DNA from: Bradyrhizobium forestalis | Lineage (GTDB): Bacteria > Pseudomonadota > Alphaproteobacteria > Rhizobiales > Xanthobacteraceae | Direction of reading: 5' to 3' | DNA length: 64,000 nucleotides | Assembly: GCF_002795245.1 (NCBI RefSeq) | Contig: NZ_PGVG01000030.1 | Location: 29,964-93,963, forward strand | Shown: one piece after another, positions 25,125 through 35,349 of the stretch | Numbering within the stretch: position 1 is the stretch's first letter | Layout: each line of letters starts with the position of its first letter | Made by a program: the position numbers and the translations under genes | The notes under the pieces: generated by a model | Told to the model about the DNA's origin: nothing | Database searches by the model: none | What the model saw: the letters and a program-made list of their open reading frames with translations, nothing else

Positions 25125-25820
25125 ATGCTTGAGGTCAAGGACATCAACCTGTTCTACGGCGCGGCGCAGGCGCTACGCGGCGTCTCCATCTCGGCGGACC
25201 CGGGCAAAGTGACCTGCGTGCTCGGGCGCAACGGCGTCGGCAAGACCTCGCTGCTGCGCGCCATGGTCGGGCAATATCCGATCTCCTCGGGCGCGATCGT
25301 GCTCGACGGCAGCGACATCACCGGCCTGAAGCCCTATGAGCGCGCCCGCAAGGGCATCGGCTTCGTGCCGCAGGGCCGCGAGATCTTTCCGCTGCTAACG
25401 GTCGAGGAGAACCTCAAGACCGGCTTCGGTCCACTCAAGCGCGAGGACAGGCACATTCCGGACGACGTGTTCTCGCTGTTTCCGGTGCTGCAATCCATGC
25501 TCGGCCGGCGCGGCGGGGACCTCTCCGGCGGCCAGCAGCAGCAGCTCGCGATCGGCCGCGCGCTGGTGATGCGGCCGAAGCTTCTCCTGCTCGACGAGCC
25601 GACCGAGGGCATCCAGCCCTCGATCATCAAGGACATCGGCCGCGCGATTTCATATTTGCGCAACCTCGGCAACATCGCCATCGTGCTGGTTGAACAATAT
25701 CTCGACTTTGCCTGCGAACTCGGCGACAGTTTCGCCGTGATGGATCGCGGTGCGGTGAAGTTCACTTGCGATCGCTCCAATCTCGACGCGAGCGAAATCA
25801 GCCGCCAGATGGCGCTGTAG
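25125..25820 (+). CDS. urtE: urea ABC transporter ATPase UrtE
   Basis: A 231-residue LivF-type ATPase starting MLEVKDINLFYGAAQALRGV. Walker A GRNGVGKTS, signature LSGGQQQQLAIGRAL and Walker B KLLLLDEPTEGIQPS are intact. It starts 3 nt after urtD. A 31-nt gap separates it from ureD, so the transporter and urease genes may share a transcript. Confidence 0.95.
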   Translation: MLEVKDINLFYGAAQALRGVSISADPGKVTCVLGRNGVGKTSLLRAMVGQYPISSGAIVLDGSDITGLKPYERARKGIGFVPQGREIFPLLTVEENLKTGFGPLKREDRHIPDDVFSLFPVLQSMLGRRGGDLSGGQQQQLAIGRALVMRPKLLLLDEPTEGIQPSIIKDIGRAISYLRNLGNIAIVLVEQYLDFACELGDSFAVMDRGAVKFTCDRSNLDASEISRQMAL

Positions 25821-25851
25821 GCCATTCTGCCGCGACCGGCTGGGGAGGCGG

Positions 25852-26682
25852 ATGCGCAGCGACGTTTCAGTCACATCCGGGGTGTTCGAGGCGAACCGTG
25901 CCCGCGGCGCGGTGCGCTTCGACGTCCATGCCCGCGATGGCGTGACGCGGCGCGGGGTCTTGCATGAATCCGGCTCCCTGCGCGTGCGCTTTCCCTCGCC
26001 GGAAGGCGAGGGACTCTCCGGCGTGTTCGTCAACACGGCTGGCGGCGTCGCCGGCGGGGACAGTTTTGACATCGACATCGCAGCTGGCCAGGACTCGCGG
26101 CTGACATTGACCACGGCGGCGGCCGAAAAGGTCTATCGTGCGCCCGGGGCCGCGGCGCAGCTCAGTATTGCCTTGAAGGTTGCCGCGGGCGCGCATCTGT
26201 CCTGGTTGCCCCAGGAGACGATCCTGTTTGATCGCGCCAAGGTCCACCGCCGCTTCGACATCGCGCTCGATGAAGCCGCCTCGCTACTGCTCTGCGAGAT
26301 CGTCGTATTCGGTCGCGCCGCCATGGGCGAGCGGATGGAGCAGGGCGAGTTCGTCGACCGCTGGCGGCTGCGTCGCAGTGGCAAGCTGGTGTTCGCCGAG
26401 ACCATCAGGCTCGATGGCGATATCGGCGTCAAGCTCGCGCGATCCGCGGTTACCAAGGGCGGGGCCGCAATCGGCACGGCGCTGATCGTGCCCGGCGACG
26501 AGTCACTGGTCGAGCGCATCCGCGAGGCTTCGGACTCTTTCGCCGGCGAGGTCGGGATATCCGCCTGGAATGGCTTTGCAATGGCCCGGTTCTGTGCCCA
26601 AGATGCGGCGCGTTTGCGCGCCGACATGATGGCGGTGCTGGCGCGCACGGGTGCGGCCTTGCCGCGGCTCTGGTTGAACTGA
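25852..26682 (+). CDS. ureD: urease accessory protein UreD
   Basis: A 276-residue urease maturation factor. UreD forms the scaffold (UreD-UreF-UreG) that binds apo-urease and opens a path for nickel. Typical segments are VFVNTAGGVAGGDSFDIDI and the pair LSWLPQETILFDRA and AMGERMEQGEFVDRW. The start is MRSDVSVTSG. It opens the ure cluster downstream of urtE. Confidence 0.95.
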   Translation: MRSDVSVTSGVFEANRARGAVRFDVHARDGVTRRGVLHESGSLRVRFPSPEGEGLSGVFVNTAGGVAGGDSFDIDIAAGQDSRLTLTTAAAEKVYRAPGAAAQLSIALKVAAGAHLSWLPQETILFDRAKVHRRFDIALDEAASLLLCEIVVFGRAAMGERMEQGEFVDRWRLRRSGKLVFAETIRLDGDIGVKLARSAVTKGGAAIGTALIVPGDESLVERIREASDSFAGEVGISAWNGFAMARFCAQDAARLRADMMAVLARTGAALPRLWLN

Positions 26683-26719
26683 CTGGCTGAATTGACGTGT
26701 TGAACGGAAGAGATCTCGC

Positions 26720-27022
26720 ATGAACCTGTCTCCCCGCGAAAAGGACAAGCTTCTGATCTCGATGGCGGCCATCGTGGCGCGCCGCAGGCTGGACCGCGGC
26801 GTCAAGCTCAACCATCCCGAGGCGGTCGCGATCATCTCCGATTTCATTCTCGAAGGCGCCCGCGACGGCCGCACCGTGGCCGAGTTGATGCAATCCGGTG
26901 CGCAGGTCCTCACCCGCGACCAGGTGATGCCCGGCATTCCCGAGATGATCCACGACATCCAGGTCGAGGCGACTTTTCCTGATGGCACCAAGCTCGTCAC
27001 AGTGCACGAGCCGATCAGGTAG
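26720..27022 (+). CDS. ureA: urease gamma subunit UreA
   Basis: The 100-residue gamma subunit of urease, MNLSPREKDKLLISMAAIVA to VTVHEPIR. Family segments LNHPEAVAIISDFILEGARDG and VMPGIPEMIHDIQVEATFPDG are intact and the length is standard. It assembles with UreB and UreC into the cytosolic urease. It is separated from ureB by a palindromic repeat rather than the usual few bases. Confidence 0.97.
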   Translation: MNLSPREKDKLLISMAAIVARRRLDRGVKLNHPEAVAIISDFILEGARDGRTVAELMQSGAQVLTRDQVMPGIPEMIHDIQVEATFPDGTKLVTVHEPIR

Positions 27023-27030
27023 TTTGAATT

Positions 27031-27123
27031 CGTCATTCCGGGGCGCCCGCAGGGCGAACCCGGAATCCAGAGGTTTTGGTTTCGAGATTCCGGCCTTCTC
27101 GCTGCGCGAGCCCCGGAATGACG
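27031..27123. repeat. palindromic intergenic repeat between ureA and ureB (CATTCCGGGGC family)
   Basis: A 93-nt element bounded by a perfect 14-bp terminal inverted repeat (CGTCATTCCGGGGC and its complement), with an inner ACCCGGAATCC / GAGATTCCGGC pair. The same family recurs at 57732-57848. In RNA it would fold into a branched structure inside the urease message. Confidence 0.8.
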
Positions 27124-27134
27124 AGGAGGATAGA

Positions 27135-27440
27135 ATGATCCCCGGCGAACTCTTCATCCAGGACGGCGAGATCGAGCTCAATGCCGGCCGCAAGACCGTG
27201 ACGTTGACGGTCGCCAACACCGGCGACCGCCCGATCCAGGTCGGCTCGCACTACCATTTCTTCGAGACCAACCCCGCGTTGAAGTTTGACCGCAAGAAGT
27301 CCCGCGGCATGCGCCTCGACATCGCCGCCGGCACCGCCGTCCGCTTCGAGCCCGGCCAGACCCGCGACGTCCAGCTCGTCGCCCTGGCGGGAAAGAAGAC
27401 GATCTACGGTTTCCGCGGCGACGTGATGGGGAAGCTGTGA
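27135..27440 (+). CDS. ureB: urease beta subunit UreB
   Basis: The 101-residue beta subunit, MIPGELFIQDGEIELNAGR onwards. Key segments VGSHYHFFETNPALKFDR and RFEPGQTRDVQLVALAGKK are conserved and the length is standard. The ATG at 27135 is preceded by GAGGAGG, partly supplied by the end of the palindromic repeat. Part of the structural urease with UreA and UreC. Confidence 0.97.
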   Translation: MIPGELFIQDGEIELNAGRKTVTLTVANTGDRPIQVGSHYHFFETNPALKFDRKKSRGMRLDIAAGTAVRFEPGQTRDVQLVALAGKKTIYGFRGDVMGKL

Positions 27441-27814
27441 GAGTGAGCTGAGGCGAGCGCGGTGATCTACAGTGAGGTGAGCAAACTGGTCGGGCTCCCT
27501 CCCCCCTTGCGGGGGAGGGCAATCGCATATGGATTTCACGGGGATTGTCCGCGGGCTTGCTCGGCCTCTCCCGCTTGCGGGAGAGGCCGACGCGCTCGCA
27601 GAGCGCGGCGGGTGAGGGCTCTCGCCACGCAGGGAAATCTTCCGCAATCCCCGGCAATCCCGACGCGGAAACACCCTCTCCCCAACCCTCCCCCGCAAGC
27701 GGGGGAGGGAGCCCAGTGCCGATGCCGCCGCACCGTGCGCACCATATGCGATTGCCTTGCCCGCAAGGGGGGAGGGAACGGAGAGAGCGGTGCCTCTGAC
27801 GACTCGAAAGAGGC
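27441..27814. repeat. composite palindromic repeat region between ureB and the HD hydrolase gene
   Basis: About 370 nt without a gene. Its core (27491-27780) begins with CTCCCTCCCCCCTTGCGGG...GCAATCGCATATG and ends with the inverted counterpart CATATGCGATTGCC...CCGCAAGGGGGGAGGG. Nested inside are a GGCCTCTCCCGCTTGCGGGAGAGGCC hairpin and a CTCCCCCGCAAGCGGGGGAG hairpin. It looks like one repeat type inserted into another. Confidence 0.75.
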
Positions 27815-28360
27815 ATGATCATGCTCTCCCCAATCCGCCTCGTCTCGGAGGCCGCCGAGCTTGCCGCGCGCCGCCACAATGGCATGGCGCGCAAAGGGCG
27901 CGGCAATGAGCCCTATGTCAATCACCTCGCCGAGGTCGCGAACCTGCTCGCCACCGCGACCGAGGGGGCCGATGCCGAGTTGGTCGCAGCGGGCTGGTTG
28001 CACGATACGATCGAGGATACCGACACCACGCGCGAGGAGCTCGCGCAGACATTTCCGGAGCGTGTCGCTTCACTCGTCGTTGAGTGCACCGACGATATGA
28101 GTTTGCCGAAGGCCGAGCGGCGGCGCCTTCAGGTGCTCGAAGCGCCGAAGAAGTCCCCTGGCGCCAAGCTGATCAAGATCGCCGACAAGATCAGCAACAC
28201 AGAGGCGCGCATTCAGACCGACCCGAGTGCCGAGGAGCGCGAGGATCTCGCCGATTACGTGGAGTGGGCCGCGCAGGTCGTCGCTGGCTGCCGCGGCGGC
28301 AATGCGTGGCTGGACGAGAAATTCGATGACACGGTGAAAGCAGCGAGGGCCTTGCTGTGA
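27815..28360 (+). CDS. MESH1-like HD-domain phosphohydrolase (probable (p)ppGpp hydrolase)
   Basis: A 181-residue single-domain HD hydrolase. The metal and catalytic residues align with the small alarmone hydrolase MESH1: His37 (YVNH), His63-Asp64 (WLHDTIED), Glu67-Asp68, Asp124 (IADK) and Asn128. The stretch LPKAERRRLQVLEAP and SPGAKLIKIADK is nearly that of animal MESH1. No synthetase, TGS or ACT domain is present, so it should only degrade. Its place between ureB and ureC is unusual. It may hydrolyse ppGpp or a related nucleotide; the sequence alone does not prove the substrate. Confidence 0.85.
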   Translation: MIMLSPIRLVSEAAELAARRHNGMARKGRGNEPYVNHLAEVANLLATATEGADAELVAAGWLHDTIEDTDTTREELAQTFPERVASLVVECTDDMSLPKAERRRLQVLEAPKKSPGAKLIKIADKISNTEARIQTDPSAEEREDLADYVEWAAQVVAGCRGGNAWLDEKFDDTVKAARALL

Positions 28361-28397
28361 TCGCTCAGACAACATTCAAACGCAAACGGGGCTTGTG

Positions 28398-30113
<1,716 letters not shown>

Positions 30114-30254
30114 AATAGCGCCTCGACGCATGTCCAAGGAGGAAAGTCTCGCCGCGTGTCCGGGGACGGCTTTTCGGTTTTGCGTTCGGTCCCGGCTGGT
30201 CTAATGTCCCGCCCGGTATCGTAACCCTTAGAAGAAAAGCCGGGAGGATTTCTC

Positions 30255-30554
30255 GTGATCTACGTCGTTGCCACCCTGACCATCAAGCCCGAGACGCGCG
30301 CCGAGTTCATCGCAGCCGCCACCGCCTGCATCAAGGAGACGCGGAAGGAGCCCGGCAATATCGCCTATGATTTGCATGAAAGCGTCACCGATCCCAGCAA
30401 GATGGTGTTCGTCGAGCAGTGGGAGAACGCCGAGGCGCTGGTGCCGCATCGTGGCATGGAGCACATGAAGACGTTCGGGCGCGTCGCGGTGAAGTGCTTC
30501 ACGGCACCGCCGAAGATCGAGGTGATCACGCCCGAGAAGGTCGAGACGCGGTAA
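30255..30554 (+). CDS. putative quinol monooxygenase (ABM fold)
   Basis: A 99-residue protein of the antibiotic biosynthesis monooxygenase (YgiN-like) fold: IYVVATLTIKPETRAEFIAAA, then EPGNIAYDLHESVTDPS and FVEQWENAEALVPH. Members are small dimeric ferredoxin-like proteins, some of which oxidise quinols, many without known function. The start is GTG with GGGAGG 9 nt upstream. It lies between ureC and ureE on the same strand. A role in urease maturation is not suggested by the sequence. Confidence 0.85.
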   Translation: MIYVVATLTIKPETRAEFIAAATACIKETRKEPGNIAYDLHESVTDPSKMVFVEQWENAEALVPHRGMEHMKTFGRVAVKCFTAPPKIEVITPEKVETR

Positions 30555-30567
30555 CGAGGTAGGACGC

Positions 30568-31200
30568 ATGATCCGGGCGACGCAGGTCAGGGGACAACAC
30601 CGCTTCACGGAAGCGCCAGCGGACACGGTCGTGCTCGATTTCGACGACCGGCATCGCCGCCGCATGGCGATGACGGGCACGCGGGGGCTCGAATTCCTGC
30701 TCGACCTGGAGCATGCCGTCGCGCTGCGGGGCGGCGATGCGCTGGTGCTGGAGGACGGAAGGCTGATCGAGGTGGTCGCGGCGCCCGAGCCGCTGCTGGA
30801 GATTCGCGGTCGCGATCCGCATCATCTCATTCGCGTCGGCTGGCATCTCGGCAACCGTCATCTGCCGACGCAGATCATGGCCAAGGCCCTGCGCATCCGC
30901 CGCGACCATGTCATCGAGGCCATGGTGAAGGGTCTCGGCGCGCGCGTGATCGAGATCGAGGCGCCGTTCGATCCCGAAGGCGGCGCCTATGCCGATGCCG
31001 GGCACGCGCATGGGCACGACGACCATGCGCACCACGATCACGGCCATCACCACCACGATCATGGGCATGAGCACCATGACCATCACCATCATGATCATGC
31101 CGCGCATGACCATGGCCACGAACACCACCATCACCACGACGAGCATTGCGACCATCCCGACCATCACCACGGCCACAAGCATGCTCATGACCACAAATGA
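30568..31200 (+). CDS. ureE: urease accessory protein UreE, nickel metallochaperone with long His tail
   Basis: A 210-residue nickel chaperone that delivers nickel to urease. Residues 1-140 hold the UreE N- and C-terminal domains, including WHLGNRHLPTQI with the conserved metal-binding His and DHVIEAMVKGLGA. From about residue 145 the tail is almost all His, Asp and Gly, with about 37 His by my count and one Cys, and probably stores several nickel ions. The 3' end overlaps the start of ureF. Confidence 0.96.
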   Translation: MIRATQVRGQHRFTEAPADTVVLDFDDRHRRRMAMTGTRGLEFLLDLEHAVALRGGDALVLEDGRLIEVVAAPEPLLEIRGRDPHHLIRVGWHLGNRHLPTQIMAKALRIRRDHVIEAMVKGLGARVIEIEAPFDPEGGAYADAGHAHGHDDHAHHDHGHHHHDHGHEHHDHHHHDHAAHDHGHEHHHHHDEHCDHPDHHHGHKHAHDHK

Positions 31201-31909
31201 GCCGGTCGGCGCCGGTGGCCTCACCGAAGGCGAGGCGGCGGCGCTGTACCGGCTGATGACGTGGCTGTCGCCGGCGTTCCCGGTTGGCGGTTTCTCCTAT
31301 TCCAGCGGCCTCGAATGGGCGGTCGAGGCAGGCGACATCACCGACATAACAACGCTGGCGGATTGGCTCGATGCGATGCTCGGCGACGGTTCGGGCTTCT
31401 GCGATGCGACGTTTCTGGTCCACGCCTATAGGGCCGCTGAAGCGGACGAGAAGACCGTTTTGAGCGATATCGCCGAGCTCGCCGCGGCCTTCGTGCCCTC
31501 GCGCGAGCGGCAGCTGGAGACGACCTCGCAGGGCCGCGCCTTCATCGATATCGCCCGCGCCACGTGGGATGCCGACGGGCTGGATGCCACGGTCGGGGCA
31601 TGCAGCACGCCACTGGTCTATCCGGTCGCGGTCGGTGTTGTCGCAGCTAAGCACGCCGTGCCGCTGGCGCCGACGCTGCACGCCTTCCTGCATGCGCTGG
31701 TCTCGAACTGGATCTCCGCGGCCAGCCGCCTCATTCCGCTCGGTCAGACCGATAGCCAGCGCGTTCTGGTGAGGTTGGAAGCCGCCGTCGCCGCGACCGC
31801 CAATCGTGCGCTGAACGCGGCATTGGACGATCTCGGCAGCGCGACCTTCCGCGCCGATCTCGCCGGCTTGCGCCACGAGACTCAATATACGCGGCTGTTC
31901 CGCTCGTGA
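31187..31909 (+). CDS. ureF: urease accessory protein UreF
   Basis: A 240-residue UreF, which bridges UreD and UreG in the urease activation complex. Family segments LMTWLSPAFPVGGFSYSSGLE (about 20-40) and SAASRLIPLGQTDSQRVL are present. The ATG at 31187 (MTTNEPVG) lies inside the last codons of ureE (14-nt overlap); an ATG at 31181 is also possible. Translation is therefore coupled to ureE. Confidence 0.95.
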   Translation: MTTNEPVGAGGLTEGEAAALYRLMTWLSPAFPVGGFSYSSGLEWAVEAGDITDITTLADWLDAMLGDGSGFCDATFLVHAYRAAEADEKTVLSDIAELAAAFVPSRERQLETTSQGRAFIDIARATWDADGLDATVGACSTPLVYPVAVGVVAAKHAVPLAPTLHAFLHALVSNWISAASRLIPLGQTDSQRVLVRLEAAVAATANRALNAALDDLGSATFRADLAGLRHETQYTRLFRS

Positions 31910-31948
31910 GCGGTGCGGCCTTTAACTCATCAAGAGAGAGCGAGTCAC

Positions 31949-32572
31949 ATGTCGAAATCTCACGGCCCCTTGCGTGTCGGCATCGGCGGCCCGGTCGGAT
32001 CGGGCAAGACCGCGCTGATGGACCTGCTCTGCAAGACCATGCGCGAGCGCTATGACATTGCGGCGATCACCAACGACATCTACACCAAATGGGATGCCGA
32101 GTTCCTCGTACGATCGGGATCGCTGACGCCGGATCGCATCGCCGGCGTCGAGACCGGCGGCTGCCCGCACACCGCGATCCGCGAGGATGCCTCGATGAAC
32201 CTTGCCGCGGTCGCGGACATGCGCGCCAAGTTTCCCGGACTTGATCTCGTGCTGATCGAGTCCGGCGGCGACAATCTCGCTGCCACTTTTTCCCCGGAGT
32301 TGGCCGACCTCACCATCTACGTCATCGACGTCGCCGCCGGCGACAAGATCCCGTCCAAGGGCGGTCCCGGCATCACCCGGTCCGACCTCCTGGTCATCAA
32401 CAAGACCGACCTCGCGCCCCATGTCGGCGCCTCCCTGGAGAAGATGGAGACGGACGCCAGGCGCATGCGCGGCGAGCGGCCCTTCGTCATGACCAACCTG
32501 AAGAAAAGCGAGGGGCTCGACCGGATCGTCGGCTTCATCGAGGCCAAAGGCGGCCTGAAACGGCAGGGCTGA
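31949..32572 (+). CDS. ureG: urease accessory GTPase UreG
   Basis: A 207-residue SIMIBI-class GTPase whose GTP hydrolysis drives nickel insertion. The P-loop GGPVGSGKT is at 13-21, followed by the nickel-binding CPH motif in ETGGCPHTAIREDAS and the guanine-specificity motif NKTD. AGAGAGCGAG precedes the ATG at 31949, which gives the standard length; a longer start at 31913 is unlikely. Last gene of the ure cluster. Confidence 0.97.
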   Translation: MSKSHGPLRVGIGGPVGSGKTALMDLLCKTMRERYDIAAITNDIYTKWDAEFLVRSGSLTPDRIAGVETGGCPHTAIREDASMNLAAVADMRAKFPGLDLVLIESGGDNLAATFSPELADLTIYVIDVAAGDKIPSKGGPGITRSDLLVINKTDLAPHVGASLEKMETDARRMRGERPFVMTNLKKSEGLDRIVGFIEAKGGLKRQG

Positions 32573-32838
32573 CCGGACGCGACCACTTGGCGCAGGCGTT
32601 TTTCGCCGTTAACGCCCGGGCAAACGCCGCAACCGCGGAACAAATTTCGGACACGGCGATTAACTACCTCCGGCGCCTCGGGGCGAATTCATCCCGTCCA
32701 GACCATCGGCCGGCGGATTAAGCTTTTCAGGCGACCCAAGTTGCGTACTGATGCCTCCTCCTCCATTATCTCCGCCACTGGGGCTTACCCTGTTTCGGCA
32801 CATGGCCGTTCGAGCGGCGTTCATATGCTCTGTGTTTA

Positions 32839-34530
32839 TTGCCGACCTCCTGCTTTCGCCTGAGTAGTCGCGTGGTCAGGCTGGGTTTCATTATCGGCTT
32901 CATCGCTCTGCTCGGGGTCTTGCTCTCCGGGCTCGCAGCCTATCGCGTCCACGACCAGGAGCTGGCGCTGGATCGGATCGCGCTCGCGCGTGCGATCGAC
33001 GTTCATGCGAGCCTGGTTCAGGACCGCCTCACGGAGCGGGAGCTGCTCGCGCGTGTCGCCTCGGGCCTGTTCCGCACGCCATCCGTGATCAAGCCGAACG
33101 TGCTGGAGCCGCTGCGCTCGGCGATCTACGCCTTCAAGACCGATTTCGTGGTGGCCGGCTGGATCGCCCGGCTGAAGCCGAACGAGCTTGCGGCGGCGCA
33201 AGCCGCCATCGCCGGCGCCGGCTTCCCAAATCCGCAGATTCGCTCCTATGACGACAAGCCGATCAATCCGGCCGAAATCACTCAGCCGATCGACGTGCTG
33301 ATGGACCTCGAGCCACGCAGCAACGAGACCAAGACGCTGCCCGGACGCAGCTACGATCAGGATCCGGTTCGCAGCGCCATGCTGACGCGTGCGCGCGTCG
33401 AGAAGAGGTCGGTTGCCTCGGACCCGGTGCCGTTGATCCGCGGAAATGGTGCGGTCGGCATCATCGTGGCTGCACCCGTCATTCCCGAGGGAGCAACGGA
33501 GCCGGCCGGGTTCGTCACATTTTCCTACGAGCTCGCCTCGCTGATGCTGACCAATGACGACATGTCGTTGTTCGCGGTCGCGCTTAGGGATCCGCGCAAG
33601 GAAGGCGGCGAGCTGATCGCCAACGACCAGGGCGTGGTCTCGACGCGCATGGCGGCGGACGGGCCGGCGCCGTCGGCGACGCGCACGGTGAGCTTCGGCG
33701 GCCGTGACTGGCAGCTCGGCTATTACGCGAAGACCAATTCGGCGCGCCGCGCCGAGCAGACCGCGATCATCGTGGCGGCGATCGGCTTTGCGATCACGGC
33801 AATGGTGTGCGGCCTGTTCGGTTATGTCGCCTACAACAATCTGCGGCTCAGCCGGGAGATCCAGGTCAGAATCGGCTTCGAACGCCGGCTGACCGCCGTC
33901 ATCGACGAGCTCAACCACCGCGTCAAGAACATCCTGGCGGTGATCCAGTCGATCGTGACGCGCACCTTGCGCCACGGCTCGGACATCGACATCGCGCGCG
34001 AGCTCTTGATCGGCCGCATCCACGCCATGTCCAACGTGGTCTCGCTGCTCAGCGAGAGCCAGTGGCAGGGCGTCAAGCTGAAGGGCCTGTTCGAGGCGCG
34101 CGCCATCCCGCATGCCGACCGCATCGCCGTCACCGGTCCTGATATCGCGGTCAGCGCACGCGCGGCGCAGAGCCTCTCGCTGCTGTTCTTCGAGCTTGCC
34201 TCGCATTCCGACGAGGGGCTGTCGCTGGTTGGAAAGCATCCGCATATCACCGCCGCCTGGACGGTGACGGGCGAGGAGGGCGACGAGGTCTTCCATTTCC
34301 GCTGGGAGGAGTTCAACACCAGTGAGGCGACGCGCCGGCCCGATTCCGATTTCGGCCTGATCCTGCTCGACCGCGTCGCCCCCGAGGCGTTAGGGGGCAC
34401 CGCCAAGCGCTTCTTCACCGACGTCTCCTACGTCTATGAATTGACCGCGCCGATGGAGACGGTGGTCGACATGACCGAGCGCGACCGCACGGACAAGATC
34501 TCGGCGCCGGTCAGGCCTGTGCGCAGCTAA
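32839..34530 (+). CDS. HWE-type sensor histidine kinase with degenerate ATP-binding domain
   Basis: A 563-residue membrane protein. Membrane segments at about 13-35 and 310-335 flank a periplasmic CHASE-like sensor domain. The phospho-acceptor box is clear: DELNHRVKNILAVIQSIV with His360. The ATP-binding domain, however, reads FFELASHSDEGLSL (about 450) where the family has HELATNAxKYGAL, so the Mg/ATP-binding Asn is missing, and the later Gly box is DFGLILLD. It is probably a pseudokinase or an acceptor of phosphate from another kinase. The start is TTG at 32839; a GTG at residue 12 or 13 is an alternative. Confidence 0.85.
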   Translation: MPTSCFRLSSRVVRLGFIIGFIALLGVLLSGLAAYRVHDQELALDRIALARAIDVHASLVQDRLTERELLARVASGLFRTPSVIKPNVLEPLRSAIYAFKTDFVVAGWIARLKPNELAAAQAAIAGAGFPNPQIRSYDDKPINPAEITQPIDVLMDLEPRSNETKTLPGRSYDQDPVRSAMLTRARVEKRSVASDPVPLIRGNGAVGIIVAAPVIPEGATEPAGFVTFSYELASLMLTNDDMSLFAVALRDPRKEGGELIANDQGVVSTRMAADGPAPSATRTVSFGGRDWQLGYYAKTNSARRAEQTAIIVAAIGFAITAMVCGLFGYVAYNNLRLSREIQVRIGFERRLTAVIDELNHRVKNILAVIQSIVTRTLRHGSDIDIARELLIGRIHAMSNVVSLLSESQWQGVKLKGLFEARAIPHADRIAVTGPDIAVSARAAQSLSLLFFELASHSDEGLSLVGKHPHITAAWTVTGEEGDEVFHFRWEEFNTSEATRRPDSDFGLILLDRVAPEALGGTAKRFFTDVSYVYELTAPMETVVDMTERDRTDKISAPVRPVRS

Positions 34531-35171
34531 CCCTTCGGCCGCAACACGAGGTCGACGAGGCTACGCGCGTAAGCCGGCGTGACCGGCGCGATGCCGAAAA
34601 CGTAGCGATAGAACAGGCTGCCATAGATCGCGTCGTAGAGATCCTCAGGAAGCCCCTCGGCCAGAATGCTGCCATCCTTCTGGCCCGCGGCGATCATCTC
34701 GACCAGTGCGTCGCGGCGGAATTGCAGATAGCGCGCGTAGAACAGCTCTGCCGAGCCGGTCTTGGAGATGCATTCGGAGATGACGGCGAGCTGCACTTTG
34801 CCGAATTCGCCCTGGAGTGCCTCGGCATAGGCCGCCGCATGGCGGCGCGCGCGCGCCGCGGGGCTGCCGGAGCTCGCCGGCGGCAGCGGCAGCATCTGCG
34901 CGGCGTGGTGAAGAAAGGCGTCGATCAAAAGCGCCTCGCGGGACGGCCACCATTTGTAGATCGTCATCTTGGAGACGCTGGAGTGCCGCGCGACCGCGTC
35001 GATGGTGGTCGCGGCAAGGCCCGTGGAGGCCATTAGCGCATAGGCGCTTTCGAGAATGGCGTTGCTGGTCTCGATCGACCTTGGCCGGCCGCGCCGGGGC
35101 GCGCTGTCAGCCTCGTCACCCCCGCCTTTCGCCATCGCCACGCCCGGTCTCCTCACGCAGACTTTCGGCAT
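34527..35171 (-). CDS. TetR/AcrR family transcriptional regulator
   Basis: A 214-residue repressor. The DNA-binding domain (about 35-80) has the usual helix-turn-helix: ILESAYALMASTGLAATTIDAVARHSSVSKMTIYKWW. The C-terminal ligand domain is of the AefR-like type (RYLQFRRDALVEMIAAG). The start may be GTG or ATG; an internal ATG at 35135 (MAKGGGDEAD) gives a common start. The stop overlaps that of the kinase gene by 4 nt (convergent). The target is not evident; the neighbouring opgC gene on the same strand is not obviously co-regulated. Confidence 0.88.
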   Translation of the reverse strand: MPKVCVRRPGVAMAKGGGDEADSAPRRGRPRSIETSNAILESAYALMASTGLAATTIDAVARHSSVSKMTIYKWWPSREALLIDAFLHHAAQMLPLPPASSGSPAARARRHAAAYAEALQGEFGKVQLAVISECISKTGSAELFYARYLQFRRDALVEMIAAGQKDGSILAEGLPEDLYDAIYGSLFYRYVFGIAPVTPAYARSLVDLVLRPKG

Positions 35172-35220
35172 AGCGCAGCCACAGCCTTCGGCCTAGCAGA
35201 ATCGCACGATTTTGTGCCTG

Positions 35221-35349
35221 GAGCATGATCCGGAAAAGTGTGTAGCGGTTTTCCCTCGCGACAAACGCGGAACGCGTTTGCGCGGAGATCATGCTCAAAC
35301 AATAACCTGAAGCGCGATGACAATTCATCCTGATCTCATCGCGCTTTAG
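35221..35349. repeat. GAGCATGATCCGG-family palindromic repeat upstream of the tetR gene
   Basis: Begins GAGCATGATCCGGAAAAGTG and has the inverted GATCATGCTC at 35287-35296. A second dyad AGCGCGATGA / TCATCGCGCT runs to 35346, so the element ends on the opgC stop codon. A shorter copy is at 39760. Confidence 0.8.

Noticed and set aside
30990..31200. Dense CAT/CAC repeats resembling a tandem-repeat array or CRISPR
   Set aside because: They encode the His-rich tail of UreE; spacing is irregular and there are no spacers.
32573..32838. Gap after ureG searched for a terminator, promoter motif or small RNA
   Set aside because: Only a weak GGCG-TTTTT-CGCC hairpin and TTAA sites without N7 spacing; nothing strong enough to report.
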